A stretch of DNA of 64,000 nucleotides from Bradyrhizobium semiaridum (GTDB taxonomy: Bacteria > Pseudomonadota > Alphaproteobacteria > Rhizobiales > Xanthobacteraceae), in assembly GCF_020329505.1 (NCBI RefSeq), contig NZ_JAGKJJ010000020.1:1-64000 (forward strand), given 5' to 3'. Position 1 is the stretch's first letter; each line of letters begins with the position of its first letter. The position numbers and the translations under genes were made by a program. Positions 8,803 through 17,794 of the stretch are shown one piece after another. The notes under the pieces were generated by a model. That model made no database searches and was not told the DNA's origin. It saw nothing but the letters and a program-made list of their open reading frames with translations.

Positions 8803-9006
8803 TCAGGCGCGCTTCGGTCGCGGCGCCAGCGGCTCGAGCCCGGCCTCCGCCATCCGCACGGGCAGGGAGGCCATCACGTCCTGCCGTTCCGCGCTGTCCA
8901 TCTTGTGCCAGCGCGCGATCTCCGGAAGCGTGCGGCCGCATCCGAAGCACAGCTTGGTCCTGGGGTCCATCATGCAGACTGCGATACACGGCGTCTCTGG
9001 TCTCAT
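8803..9006 (-). CDS. DUF1289 family cysteine-rich small protein
   Basis: This 67-residue protein matches the short DUF1289 family. CIAVCMMDPRTKLCFGCGRT holds the conserved cysteines, likely a metal site, and is followed by EIARWHKMDSAERQDVM. The family is often found as a fused or free small domain in Proteobacteria; its function is not established. The start is the ATG at 9006. The gene sits between a histidine kinase and the aspartic protease, all on the minus strand. Confidence 0.82.
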   Translation of the reverse strand: MRPETPCIAVCMMDPRTKLCFGCGRTLPEIARWHKMDSAERQDVMASLPVRMAEAGLEPLAPRPKRA

Positions 9007-9068
9007 TCTTCAACTGTTGAACGGTTTCAGCGGCTCATGCAAGCCGGCCGAAGCGTCCGCACCGTCAG

Positions 9069-10673
9069 CTACAGCCCGGTGCCGGCACTCATGATCGACT
9101 TGCGGCGCACCCGCTTGCGGTCGGCGGCCGCCGCCGTCTCGACCGGCTCCGGCTGCATCGGCGGCGCCTCTTCCGCCATCGGCGCCAGCGCGCTCATCAC
9201 GCGCTCCGGCGGGAAGGTGACGATCACCTCGGTGCCGATGCGTAGCTTCGATTTCAGCGTGAAGGTGCCGCCATGCATGTCGATCAGGCTTTTCGCGATC
9301 GGCAAGCCCAGACCCGCGCCCTGTTCCGCCGACTTGATCGAGTTGGAGCCTTGGCCGAACGAGGCCAGCACCACCGGGATCTCGTCCTCGGCGATGCCGC
9401 TGCCGGTGTCCTTGACGCTGAGATATTGTCCGCCCGACGCGGTCCAGCCGACCTTGAGCCAGATCTCGCCGCCCTGCGGGGTGAACTTGATCGCGTTCGA
9501 CAGCAGGTTGAGCACGACCTGGCGCACCGCGCGCTCGTCGCCCCAGATCCGGGGCATGCCGTGCTCGAACACCTCGTGGATGGTGATGCCGCGGCTGGAG
9601 GCGCGCAGCTTGAGCAGATGGTGGCAGTCGGCGACGACATGGACCAGCGCCACGGCCTCCTCGTTCAGCTCGTAGCGGCCGGCCTCGATGCGCGACAGAT
9701 CGAGGATCTCGTTGATCAGATTGAGCAGGTGCACGCCGGAATTATGGATGTCGGCGGAGTATTCCTTGTACACGGCCACCGTATGCGCGCCGAAAATCTC
9801 GCTCTTCATCACTTCGGAAAAGCCGAGGATCGCATTCAGCGGCGTGCGCAGCTCATGGCTCATCTGGGCGAGGAAGCGCGACTTGGCGACGTTGGCGGAT
9901 TCGGCGCGGTGCCGCGCCTCGTCGGAGATCGCCTTGGCCTGCTCGAGCTCGCCGATCAGCGCGTCCTTTTCGGCGCGCGCTTCCAGCGTCGCCAGCGTGG
10001 TCGAATGCAGCCGGTGAGCGAGCAGCGCGAAATAGCCTTCGGCGGCGAGCGCGAGCAGCGCCAGCACGTAGTTGTCGAACGTCCCGTTCAGCACCAGATC
10101 GAGCGCGATCGCCACCGTCACCGGCACGGTGGCCGCGAGCGCGGCGATCGGCAGGCTCGCCGCCAGCATGCTGGAGACCGCGATCACCAGCAGCATCAGG
10201 AACATCATCAGCGTGTTGGAGGCGAGATCGCGCCCGGCGGGGTGGATCAGGATCGCGGTCCAGCACAGGCCGTAGAGCAAATCCAGCAGCACGAAGCGCG
10301 TGCGCCATTTCTTGGTCAGCGCGACCGAGGGCTGCTCGGCGAGGAAGCGCGAGCAGCTGCGGATGATCGCGGCATGGACGCAGAGCATGCCGACGGTCCA
10401 GGCGCCGGCAATGACCGGCGTCATCCAGAGGCCGAACAGGATGCCGGTTGCGACCACCAGCAGCATGACGACGTAGGACGCTGACGTCCTGGTCTGGGCA
10501 TATTGCCGGAGCAGCTCCACGTCGAAGGCCGGACGGGTTCCACTCGACGACGTTAACCGATCGCGCGCCTCGCGCACCCGCTGAGCGGCGGCGCGCCGGC
10601 TGCTCACCGGCGAAGCCACCTGAGGTCCTGCCGGAAGCGCGACAACTTCAGGCTTTTCTGCGGGATCACTCAT
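9069..10673 (-). CDS. Membrane-bound sensor histidine kinase
   Basis: A 534-residue kinase. After a cytosolic N-terminal stretch it has several membrane helices (roughly residues 66-105 and 128-215), a short coiled coil, then the HisKA domain with phospho-acceptor His273 in MSHELRTPLN. The ATPase domain shows the N box LLSNAIKFTP, G1 DTGSGI and G2 GAGLGLPI. No PAS or receiver domain is visible and no response regulator is adjacent, so it is an orphan. HisKA sequence and membrane layout resemble PdhS/PleC-like alphaproteobacterial kinases, but this is only an impression. The start at 10673 (MSDPAEKPE) is preferred over an upstream frame extension to 10736. Confidence 0.82.
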   Translation of the reverse strand: MSDPAEKPEVVALPAGPQVASPVSSRRAAAQRVREARDRLTSSSGTRPAFDVELLRQYAQTRTSASYVVMLLVVATGILFGLWMTPVIAGAWTVGMLCVHAAIIRSCSRFLAEQPSVALTKKWRTRFVLLDLLYGLCWTAILIHPAGRDLASNTLMMFLMLLVIAVSSMLAASLPIAALAATVPVTVAIALDLVLNGTFDNYVLALLALAAEGYFALLAHRLHSTTLATLEARAEKDALIGELEQAKAISDEARHRAESANVAKSRFLAQMSHELRTPLNAILGFSEVMKSEIFGAHTVAVYKEYSADIHNSGVHLLNLINEILDLSRIEAGRYELNEEAVALVHVVADCHHLLKLRASSRGITIHEVFEHGMPRIWGDERAVRQVVLNLLSNAIKFTPQGGEIWLKVGWTASGGQYLSVKDTGSGIAEDEIPVVLASFGQGSNSIKSAEQGAGLGLPIAKSLIDMHGGTFTLKSKLRIGTEVIVTFPPERVMSALAPMAEEAPPMQPEPVETAAAADRKRVRRKSIMSAGTGL

Positions 10674-10805
10674 AAACAACACAAATCCTGCCCGCGAACC
10701 GCGCGGGCTTTTTGCATTGTCTATCTGTGCTCTCAAATCCTTAAGCGATGACTTAAAGAGCTAAAGAAAGCCGTTAACGGGGGGTTAAATTAACGGTTTC
10801 GCGGA

Positions 10806-10831
10806 CCTCGCCCCGCCGGAGCGGGGCGAGG
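10806..10831. terminator. GC-rich hairpin between two minus-strand genes
   Basis: CCTCGCCCCGC at 10806-10816 and GCGGGGCGAGG at 10821-10831 form an 11-bp perfect stem with loop CGGA, 9 bp beyond the stop of the dehydrogenase gene. It lacks a clear T-run on the minus side. It resembles the outer arm of the interspersed palindromic repeats found at 25849 and 53365, so it may be a short member of that family used as terminator. Confidence 0.5.
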
Positions 10832-10839
10832 GAAAAGCG

Positions 10840-11712
10840 TTACCGCTGCAGCCGGGCCAAGAGGCTCGACGTATCCCAGCGCTTGCCGCCCATCTTCTCG
10901 ACCTCGGCATAGAACTGGTCGACCAGCGCGGTGACCGGCAGCGTCGCGCCGTTGCGGCGGGCTTCGGCCAGCGAGATCGAGAGGTCCTTGCGCATCCATT
11001 CGACCGCGAAGCCGAAATCGTACTTGCCCTCGTTCATGGTCTTGTAGCGGTTCTCCATCTGCCAGGACTGCGCGGCGCCCTTGGAGATGGTTTCGATCAC
11101 CGCAGTGACGTCGAGGCCGCTCTTCTTGGCGAAGTGGATGCCCTCCGACAGACCCTGCACCAGCCCGGCGATGCAGATCTGGTTGACCATCTTGGTCAGC
11201 TGGCCGGCACCGGCGGGCCCGAGCCGCTTGCACATGCGCGCATAGGCGCTGTTGATGATCGGCTCGGCGCCGGCATAGGCGTCTTCGGTGCCGCCGCACA
11301 TCACGGTCAGCACGCCGTTCTCGGCACCGGCCTGGCCGCCGGACACCGGCGCGTCGACGAATTTGAAGCCGGCCTTGGTCGCGGCGGCATCGAGCTCGCG
11401 GGCCACCTCGGCGGAGGCGGTGGTGTGGTCGACGAAGGTCGCGCCCTTCTTCATACCGGCGAAGGCGCCGTCGGGGCCGATCGTCACCGCGCGCAGGTCG
11501 TTGTCGTTGCCGACGCAGCACATCACGAAGTCCTGGCCCTCGGCGGCGGCCTTCGGGGTGGCCGCGGTCTTGCCGCCGAACTTGTCGGCCCATTCCTTCG
11601 CCTTCGCCGCGGTCCGGTTGTACACGGTGACCTCATGGCCGCCCTTTTTCACGAGGTGCCCCGCCATCGGGAAACCCATCACGCCGAGACCGAGAAAAGC
11701 GACTTTAGCCAT
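10840..11712 (-). CDS. NAD(P)-dependent beta-hydroxyacid dehydrogenase
   Basis: A 290-residue member of the 3-hydroxyisobutyrate dehydrogenase / tartronate semialdehyde reductase family. The Rossmann motif is VAFLGLGVMGFPMAGHL at residues 4-20. The substrate-binding stretch FVDAPVSGGQAGAENG (around residue 120) and the conserved Lys in GQLTKMVNQ (around residue 170) are present, so it should be active. It oxidises a short beta-hydroxyacid to the semialdehyde, but the exact substrate cannot be read off. I chose the ATG at 11712 because MAKVAFLGLG matches the family start; the frame is open further upstream without homology. Confidence 0.88.
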   Translation of the reverse strand: MAKVAFLGLGVMGFPMAGHLVKKGGHEVTVYNRTAAKAKEWADKFGGKTAATPKAAAEGQDFVMCCVGNDNDLRAVTIGPDGAFAGMKKGATFVDHTTASAEVARELDAAATKAGFKFVDAPVSGGQAGAENGVLTVMCGGTEDAYAGAEPIINSAYARMCKRLGPAGAGQLTKMVNQICIAGLVQGLSEGIHFAKKSGLDVTAVIETISKGAAQSWQMENRYKTMNEGKYDFGFAVEWMRKDLSISLAEARRNGATLPVTALVDQFYAEVEKMGGKRWDTSSLLARLQR

Positions 11713-11924
11713 GTCTGCTACCTTGTGATTTGCCTTGGTGATCGCCCCTGACGCCCTGCCGCCAGACCTGGGGCAAAGCGGGGCAGTTCGTCCACGGAGG
11801 GAGCCGCACCATACCCCCTGTGCAGCGGAGGGCAACGGCTTCGTGGGATGCCAGGTGTCGGTTTTGTGCTAGGATCGAAGCATCGAAGAGCTGCAAAGAG
11901 CCTCACAAAAAGGGAGTATCTCGC

Positions 11925-12362
11925 ATGGGCATGAGCGTGGGTGTGCTCGATCATTTCAACATCCGGACCCGGAAGCTCGCCGATACAGTGCGGTTCTACG
12001 AGGACGTTCTGGGTCTGGAGAAGGGCGCGCGGCCGAACTTCGCGTTCCCCGGCGCGTGGATGTACAGCGAGGGCAAGGCGGTCGTGCATCTGGTCGATAT
12101 TTCGAACACCGACGAGGCACAAAAGCCCGACTCCGGCGTCGTCCATCATGTCGCCTTTGCCAGTCAGGGCTTTGCCGGGATGAAGCAGCGCCTGGAGTCC
12201 AAGGGCATGCCCTACGACTCGCGCCAGGTTCCGGGCGGCGACCTCTGGCAGATCTTCGTCAACGACCCCAACGGGGTCATGATCGAGCTGAACTACGAGG
12301 CCGCCAAGGAAGGCGGCTCGGCCGCACCGGTCGAGCGGCGGGACGACGTCGGAGCGAGGTAG
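11925..12362 (+). CDS. VOC family (glyoxalase-like) protein
   Basis: This 145-residue protein is one vicinal-oxygen-chelate module pair. It begins LDHFNIRTRKLADTVRFYEDVLGL and ends with GDLWQIFVNDPNGVMIELNY. Candidate metal ligands are the His of LDHF, the His of GVVHHVAF and the Glu of MIELNY, the standard positions for this fold. Family members include glyoxalase I, dioxygenases and epimerases, so the reaction is open. The ATG at 11925 has AGGGAG upstream. It precedes mrp by about 50 bp on the same strand and may be cotranscribed. Confidence 0.82.
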   Translation: MGMSVGVLDHFNIRTRKLADTVRFYEDVLGLEKGARPNFAFPGAWMYSEGKAVVHLVDISNTDEAQKPDSGVVHHVAFASQGFAGMKQRLESKGMPYDSRQVPGGDLWQIFVNDPNGVMIELNYEAAKEGGSAAPVERRDDVGAR

Positions 12363-12415
12363 CCTTTTGCGCCGCAACGCTCTAATGGGTCTCTTGGAGT
12401 TTTCAGGAGAATGCC

Positions 12416-13552
12416 GTGAGCGTGACGCAGCAACAGGTTCTCGAGTGCCTTGCCAGGGTGATGTCGCCGCGCGGCGTTGCCCTGACCAACGCCAATGTGC
12501 TGTCGGCGATCACGGTCACCGACGGCAAGGTGTTCTTCTCGATCAATGTCGATGCCGCGGAAGCCCGTGCCTGGGAGAGCGTGCGGGCCGAGGCCGAGAA
12601 CGCCGTGCGCGCCATTCCCGGCGTCAGCGCCGCGATGATCGCGCTCACTGCCGAGCGCAAGGCGGGCGCCGCGCCCGCTGCTCCGCCGCCGCGACCGGCC
12701 GGCGGTGTCCTGCCCGCGGCCGCGCACCGCCATCCACACCCGCCCGGTGCGGCCTCGCCGATGGCGCGGCAGGCCGAGATTCCCGGCATCTCCGCGGTCA
12801 TCGCGGTCGCCTCGGGCAAGGGCGGGGTCGGCAAGTCGACCACCGCGCTCAATCTCGCGCTCGGCCTGCGCGACCTCGGCCTGCGTGTCGGGCTGCTCGA
12901 TGCCGACATCTACGGCCCGTCGGTGCCGCGGCTGACCGGCATCCGCAACAAGCCGCAGCTCAACGACGACAAGAAGATGATCCCGATTCAGCGCTTCGGT
13001 CTGTCGATCATGTCGATCGGCTTCCTGGTCGAGGAGGAGACCGCGATGATCTGGCGCGGGCCGATGGTGATGTCGGCGATCACCCAGATGCTGCGCGACG
13101 TCGCCTGGGGCACGCTCGACGTGCTGGTCGTCGACATGCCGCCTGGCACCGGCGACGCCCAGCTGACGCTGGCGCAGAACGTTCCGCTGAAGGGCGCGGT
13201 CATCATCTCGACGCCGCAAGACCTTTCGCTGATCGACGCGCGGCGGGGCCTTGCGATGTTCAAGAAGGTCAATGTGCCGGTGCTCGGCATCGTCGAGAAC
13301 ATGAGCTACTTCCAGTGCCCGCATTGCGGCACGCGCTCGGACATCTTCGGCCATGGCGGTGCCCGCCATGAGGCCGAGCGGCTCGGCGTGCCGTTCCTGG
13401 GCGAGATTCCCCTGCACATGGCGATCCGTACCACGTCCGATTCCGGACATCCGGTGGTCGAGAGCGAGCCGGACGGACCGCACGCGGCGATCTATCGCGC
13501 CATCGGCGCCAAGGTCCGCGAGCAGCTCAAGGCGGCGATCGCCGCGGCCTGA
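12416..13552 (+). CDS. apbC: Mrp/ApbC family iron-sulfur cluster carrier ATPase
   Basis: A 378-residue P-loop ATPase of the Mrp/NBP35 family that holds and hands over Fe-S clusters. It has an N-terminal MIP18-like domain (residues 1-85), a proline/alanine-rich linker, the deviant Walker A GKGGVGKSTT (around 138-147), Walker B VVDMPPGTGD, and the CxxC motif YFQCPHCG that binds the bridging cluster between two subunits. The start is GTG at 12416, with AGGAGA six bases upstream. A decayed copy of the 3' end of this gene lies about 450-640 bp downstream. Confidence 0.92.
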   Translation: MSVTQQQVLECLARVMSPRGVALTNANVLSAITVTDGKVFFSINVDAAEARAWESVRAEAENAVRAIPGVSAAMIALTAERKAGAAPAAPPPRPAGGVLPAAAHRHPHPPGAASPMARQAEIPGISAVIAVASGKGGVGKSTTALNLALGLRDLGLRVGLLDADIYGPSVPRLTGIRNKPQLNDDKKMIPIQRFGLSIMSIGFLVEEETAMIWRGPMVMSAITQMLRDVAWGTLDVLVVDMPPGTGDAQLTLAQNVPLKGAVIISTPQDLSLIDARRGLAMFKKVNVPVLGIVENMSYFQCPHCGTRSDIFGHGGARHEAERLGVPFLGEIPLHMAIRTTSDSGHPVVESEPDGPHAAIYRAIGAKVREQLKAAIAAA

Positions 13553-13742
13553 GCCTGCGGTCGCCGCCGGCTGGTCGGCGGATGCTCTTTGTTCACAGGA
13601 CTGTCGCCCCGGCTGATTGCCGGATCGCGTTCGGCCTGTATGTTTACCGATATAGCCGAGTCGTATCACCCGGCCACGTCGGCTTGACGGAGTGCGGCGG
13701 TGAAGCCGGCACTGCGGGAAGGGCTGTGAGGCGACGATCAAC

Positions 13743-13979
13743 ATGGCAGCGTCACGCGAAGCAAAGAAAGACGGCCGCAAGCATCTGACGCGGGAGAAGC
13801 GCGAAGAGGCCTCCCGGCTGGCGTTCAACATGGCGAAGAAAGCCGACTCGATCGGCGAGGTTGCGAAGGCGATCGCAAAGACCTATGGCGTCAGCTATAC
13901 CACCGCGCAAAGCTGGATCCGGCGCGGGCGGCATCTGGTCGAGAAGGCCAAGAAGTCCCGGGAAGCGGCCCGCCGCTGA
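13743..13979 (+). CDS. Small basic helix-turn-helix-like protein
   Basis: A 78-residue, strongly basic protein of unknown function. Residues about 38-65 (IGEVAKAIAKTYGVSYTTAQSW) look like a helix-turn-helix, and the ends are rich in Lys, Arg and Glu. No named family is recognised. The ATG at 13743 has GAGG eleven bases upstream, which is acceptable. It sits between mrp and the mrp relic, so it may have arrived or been trapped when that duplication occurred. Confidence 0.5.
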   Translation: MAASREAKKDGRKHLTREKREEASRLAFNMAKKADSIGEVAKAIAKTYGVSYTTAQSWIRRGRHLVEKAKKSREAARR

Positions 13980-13995
13980 TCGGGTCCGCCGGGCG

Positions 13996-14190
13996 CGCCG
14001 GCCTCGAGGCCGAACGCTTCGGCCCATTCGAGAATCTCACCATGTACGGCGGTCCACACGACCTCCGCTTCCGGTAATCCGGTGGTGCAGCAAGCGCCGG
14101 CCCGCACGCACGCGGCGATTTATCGCGCGATCGGGCTCTCGTCAGCGAGCAACTTCAAGGTGCAATTGCCGCAGCCAGAACCGGCGTTTT
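13996..14190 (+). pseudogene. Decayed duplicate of the mrp/apbC 3' end
   Basis: Translated in patches, this stretch follows the C-terminus of the mrp gene upstream. It shows an AERFG patch against AERLG, then HTTSASGNPVV against RTTSDSGHPVV, then HAAIYRAIG identical in both, then SEQLQGAIAAA against REQLKAAIAAA. These patches lie in different frames, so there are several small indels. Over the 27 bases encoding HAAIYRAIG (14109-14135 versus 13481-13507) 24 match. No 5' part of a second mrp is present. It is best read as the remnant of an old tandem duplication. Confidence 0.75.
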
Positions 14191-14372
14191 GCCGGGGATT
14201 TCCTGCACTCTCAGACTTTCGTTTAATTGGCGGGGTCATGCCATTGTCGCGTTTCCGTCTGCCGACTTCCGTGTTAAAGGGCCGACCGAGAGCGCCCCGA
14301 CAGCGTCTGAAATCGCCGCCGGAGGAGATGCTTGCGGTCAGTGGGAAACGCCCCTCAAGGAGAAGCCTTACG

Positions 14373-15461
14373 ATGAAGCGTCGTGATTTTTTGAAAGTGT
14401 CTGCGGCCGGTGCTGCCGCGACGGCGGTTGCCTCGCCGGCGATCGCGCAGTCCTCCCCCGAAATCAAATGGCGCCTGACCTCGAGCTTCCCGAAGTCGCT
14501 TGACACCATCTATGGCGGTGCCGACCAACTGGCGAAGTACGTCGCCGAGATGACGGACAACAAGTTCCAGATCCAGGTGTTCGCGGCCGGCGAAATCGTG
14601 CCCGGCCTGCAGGCGCTGGATGCGACCTCCAACGGCACCGTCGAAATGTGCCACACCGTGTCCTACTACTATGTCGGCAAGGACCCGACCTTCGCGATCT
14701 ACGCGTCGGTGCCGTTCGGCCTCAATGCTCGCATGCAGAACTCCTGGTGGTACCAGGGCGGCGGCCAGGAGCTCGGCAACGAGTTCTTCAAGAAGTTCGG
14801 CGTGATCGGCTTCCCCTGCGGCAACACCGGCACCCAGATGGGCGGCTGGTTCCGCAAGGAGATCAAGACCGTCGCCGACATGTCCGGCCTCAAGATGCGC
14901 ATCGGCGGCATCGCCGGCCAGGTGCTGCAGAAGGTCGGCGTCGTGCCGCAGCAGCTCGCCGGCGGCGACATCTATCCGGCGCTCGAGAAGGGCACCATCG
15001 ACGCGGCCGAGTGGGTCGGTCCGTATGACGACGAGAAGCTCGGCTTCCAGAAGGTCGCCAAGTACTACTACTATCCGGGCTTCTGGGAAGGCGGCCCGAC
15101 GGTCCATTCCTTCGTCAACCTGGAGAAGTGGAACGCGCTGCCGAAGAACTACCAGGCGATCCTGACCAATGCCGCCGCCAACGCCAACAGCTGGATGGCC
15201 GCGCGCTACGACATGCAGAACCCGGCGGCGCTGAAGCGGCTGGTGGCCGGCGGCACGCAGCTGCGTCCGTTCACCAACGAGGTGCTCGAGGCCTGCCTCA
15301 AGGCGACCAACGAGCTGTGGGCCGAAATCTCCGGCAAAAACGCCGACTTCAAGAAGTCGATCGAGGCGATGCAGGCTTACCGCTCCGACCAGTATCTGTG
15401 GTGGCAGGTCGCCGAATACACCTTCGATAGCTTCATGATCCGCTCCCGCACCCGCGGCTGA
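14373..15461 (+). CDS. TRAP transporter substrate-binding protein, TakP-like (copy 1)
   Basis: A 362-residue periplasmic protein that captures a carboxylate for a TRAP transporter. It opens with a twin-arginine signal (MKRRDFLKVSAAGAAATAVA, cleavage after AIAQ near residue 26). The mature part has the DctP fold with the motifs of the 2-oxoacid/lactate-binding TakP group: VPQQLAGGDIYPALEKG and DAAEWVGPYDDEKLG, where TakP members bind a sodium ion and the ligand carboxylate. AAGGAGAA precedes the ATG. The second copy at 15768 has the same length and very similar sequence, but a strong terminator lies between, so the two are separate transcripts. Confidence 0.88.
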   Translation: MKRRDFLKVSAAGAAATAVASPAIAQSSPEIKWRLTSSFPKSLDTIYGGADQLAKYVAEMTDNKFQIQVFAAGEIVPGLQALDATSNGTVEMCHTVSYYYVGKDPTFAIYASVPFGLNARMQNSWWYQGGGQELGNEFFKKFGVIGFPCGNTGTQMGGWFRKEIKTVADMSGLKMRIGGIAGQVLQKVGVVPQQLAGGDIYPALEKGTIDAAEWVGPYDDEKLGFQKVAKYYYYPGFWEGGPTVHSFVNLEKWNALPKNYQAILTNAAANANSWMAARYDMQNPAALKRLVAGGTQLRPFTNEVLEACLKATNELWAEISGKNADFKKSIEAMQAYRSDQYLWWQVAEYTFDSFMIRSRTRG

Positions 15462-15569
15462 TCCGCACAGCGAAGCGCAGCAGCGTTCGCCTAAGGAGAA
15501 CGCATCACGACGATCCAGGGCTTTCGTTCTGAATTGATCGGAGCCAAGCAGGGTCTTCGACTTAAGTAG

Positions 15570-15599
15570 CCCGGCCTTCGCGAGAAGGCCGGGTTTTTT
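15570..15599 (+). terminator. Strong rho-independent terminator
   Basis: CCCGGCCTTC at 15570-15579 pairs with GAAGGCCGGG at 15584-15593 (10-bp perfect stem, GCGA loop), followed by six T at 15594-15599. It lies about 110 bp after the first TRAP binding-protein gene and before the second, and should make their expression independent. Confidence 0.9.
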
Positions 15600-15767
15600 G
15601 CGTCTGGAGTTCGGCAAGGGGATGTTCCATGCTCGCGCCCAAGCCCCGGCACAGGGGCACATGCGCGATCGATCGGATCGTGCCGGCCAAGAAAAGCGAG
15701 CGCGGCGGCAACGAACAACGGTCGCCGCTTCAACAACACAACCAACAAAAGGGCAGGAAATCAGAAA

Positions 15768-16856
15768 ATGAAACGTAGAGACTTCATCAAGGTCACCGGT
15801 CTCGGTGTCGCGGGTGCGGCAACGGTGGCGGCGCCCGCGATCGCGCAGTCAATGCCTGAGCTGAAATGGCGCCTGACGACGAGCTGGCCGAAAACGCTCG
15901 ACACCATCCACGGCGGCGCCGAGATGATGGCCAAGGCGGTCGGCGAGGCGACCGACGGCAAATTCCAGATACAGACCTTTGCCGCCGGCGAGATCGTGCC
16001 CGGCCTGCAGGTGCTCGACGCCGTGCAGAACGGCACCGTCGAAATGGGCCACACCGCGTCCTACTATTATTTCGGCAAGGATCCGACCTTCACCTTCGGC
16101 TCCGCGATCCCGTTCGGTCCAAACGCGCGCCTCAACCAGGCCTGGTACATGCTGGGCGGCGGCAAGGAGCTGCTCAACGATTTCTACAAGAGCTACAACG
16201 TCACCTCGCTGCTCGCCGGCAACACGACCTGCCAGATGGGCGGCTGGTTCCGCAAGGAGATCAACACCGTCGACGATCTCAAGGGCCTGAAATTCCGCAT
16301 CGGCGGCTTTGCGGGGCGCGTGATGCAGAAGCTCGGCTGCGTGCCGCAGCAGCTCGCCGGCGGCGACATCTATCCGGCGCTCGAGAAGGGCACCATCGAT
16401 GCGGCGGAGTGGGTCGGCCCCTATGACGACGAGAAGCTCGGCCTCCACAAGGTCGCGCCGCACTACTACTATCCCGGCTGGTGGGAAGGCGGCCCGATGC
16501 TGCTGGCGATGATCAATCTCGAGAAGTGGAATTCGCTGCCCAAGCACTACCAGAACATCCTCGAGCAGGCCGGTCATCTCGCCAACAACTGGATGATGGC
16601 GAAATACGACACGGTCAATCCGATGGGCTTGAAGAAGCTGATCGCCGGCGGCGCCAAGCTGCACGCCTTCTCGCCGCCGATCATGGAAGCGAGCTTCAAG
16701 GCGGCGAAGGAGCTGCATGCCGAGGTCGCAGCCGGCAACGCCAACTTCAAGAAGCTGCTGGAGTCGCTGACGTCCTATTCCAGCAACGGCTACCAATGGT
16801 TCCAGGTCGCCGAGGTCGGCTACGACAACTTCATGGCGCGCCATCCGCAAGGCTGA
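15768..16856 (+). CDS. TRAP transporter substrate-binding protein, TakP-like (copy 2)
   Basis: A 362-residue paralogue of the preceding binding protein, aligning from end to end: Tat signal MKRRDFIKVTGLGVAGAATV, then ELKWRLTTSWPKTLDTI, QLAGGDIYPALEKG and AAEWVGPYDDEKLG. Ligand-site motifs are kept, while surface and loop residues differ (for example TSLLAGNTTCQMGGWF against IGFPCGNTGTQMGGWF). Two binding proteins may widen the substrate range of one DctQM permease or be expressed under different conditions. The permease genes are on the opposite strand 2.4 kb away, beyond a two-component system that probably regulates them. Confidence 0.88.
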   Translation: MKRRDFIKVTGLGVAGAATVAAPAIAQSMPELKWRLTTSWPKTLDTIHGGAEMMAKAVGEATDGKFQIQTFAAGEIVPGLQVLDAVQNGTVEMGHTASYYYFGKDPTFTFGSAIPFGPNARLNQAWYMLGGGKELLNDFYKSYNVTSLLAGNTTCQMGGWFRKEINTVDDLKGLKFRIGGFAGRVMQKLGCVPQQLAGGDIYPALEKGTIDAAEWVGPYDDEKLGLHKVAPHYYYPGWWEGGPMLLAMINLEKWNSLPKHYQNILEQAGHLANNWMMAKYDTVNPMGLKKLIAGGAKLHAFSPPIMEASFKAAKELHAEVAAGNANFKKLLESLTSYSSNGYQWFQVAEVGYDNFMARHPQG

Positions 16857-16883
16857 GCTCCGGCGGATCTGGCATCGCCAAGA

Positions 16884-16908
16884 CCCTCTCCCCACGCCGG
16901 GGAGAGGG
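16884..16908 (+). terminator. Hairpin terminator after TRAP binding-protein copy 2
   Basis: CCCTCTCCCC (16884-16893) and GGGGAGAGGG (16899-16908) form a 10-bp stem with loop ACGCC, 27 bp past the stop codon. No long T-run follows. The arm sequence belongs to the same interspersed palindrome family as the repeats at 25849 and 53365. Confidence 0.55.
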
Positions 16909-17118
16909 AAGCTTACACCAACCTTACGCCGCGTCGCGCTCCGGCTGGCCGTGTAGGCGCCGGGTGACGTTGGCCATCAAAAAAACATAGCATCTGCCGT
17001 CTATCCGCCGCGCAATCGAACGCGATCGCTGACGCCGCGTGATAGCGTTGCGTTGCGGCCGGTGCATCGCGGCTACTGCGCGGACAGTTGACCGATCGAA
17101 GAAGGACGGAATCTCGTG

Positions 17119-17793
17119 ATGCGACTTCTGATCGTTGAGGACAATGCAGAACTGTCGCGCCTTATCGCTGCCGGGCTGCTGGCGGCGGGATATGCGGCCG
17201 ATATCGTCAGCAACGTCGCCGAGGCGCGCGACGCACTGCGCAGCGTCACCTATGCGGCGATGATCCTCGATCTCGGTCTGCCCGACGGCGACGGCCTGTC
17301 GGTGCTGTCGGAGCTGCGCCGCAAGATGGATCCGCTGCCGGTGCTGGTGCTGACCGCGCGGGGCGGCCTGCAGGACCGGGTCAGCGGCCTGCGCAGCGGC
17401 GCCGACGATTATCTGGCAAAGCCGTTCGCGCTGGAAGAGCTGGTGGCGCGGCTCGAGGCGATCCTGCGCCGGCCCGGCCAGTTGCTCGGCTCCTCGCTCA
17501 ACCTCGCCAATCTCGTCTACGACACCGAGAGCCGCCAGATCTTCATCGACGGCGCGCCGCACGTGTTCTCGTCGCGCGAGACCTCGGTGCTGGAGATCCT
17601 GCTGCGGCGGCAGGGGCGGGTGGTACCGAAGAAGAACGTCGAGGACCACATCTTCGGGCTGTCAGGCGAAGTCGCCTCGAACGCGGTCGAGGTCTATGTC
17701 TCGCGGCTGCGCAAGCTGCTCGCCGAGCACAATGCCAGGATCATGATCCACACCATCCGCGGCGTCGGCTATCTGATGGCCGAGGCGAAGTAG
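17119..17793 (+). CDS. OmpR/PhoB family response regulator (TctD-like)
   Basis: A 224-residue regulator with a receiver domain (MRLLIVEDNAELSRL; phospho-acceptor Asp in MILDLGLPDGDG near residue 51; the switch Thr in VLVLTARGG; Lys in YLAKPF) and a C-terminal winged helix (residues about 125-220, ending HTIRGVGYLM). It pairs with the histidine kinase starting one base after its stop codon. Placement next to TRAP genes and similarity to TctD/QseB-type regulators suggest control of carboxylate uptake. A GTG three bases upstream is an alternative start. Confidence 0.88.
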   Translation: MRLLIVEDNAELSRLIAAGLLAAGYAADIVSNVAEARDALRSVTYAAMILDLGLPDGDGLSVLSELRRKMDPLPVLVLTARGGLQDRVSGLRSGADDYLAKPFALEELVARLEAILRRPGQLLGSSLNLANLVYDTESRQIFIDGAPHVFSSRETSVLEILLRRQGRVVPKKNVEDHIFGLSGEVASNAVEVYVSRLRKLLAEHNARIMIHTIRGVGYLMAEAK

Positions 17794-17794
17794 C

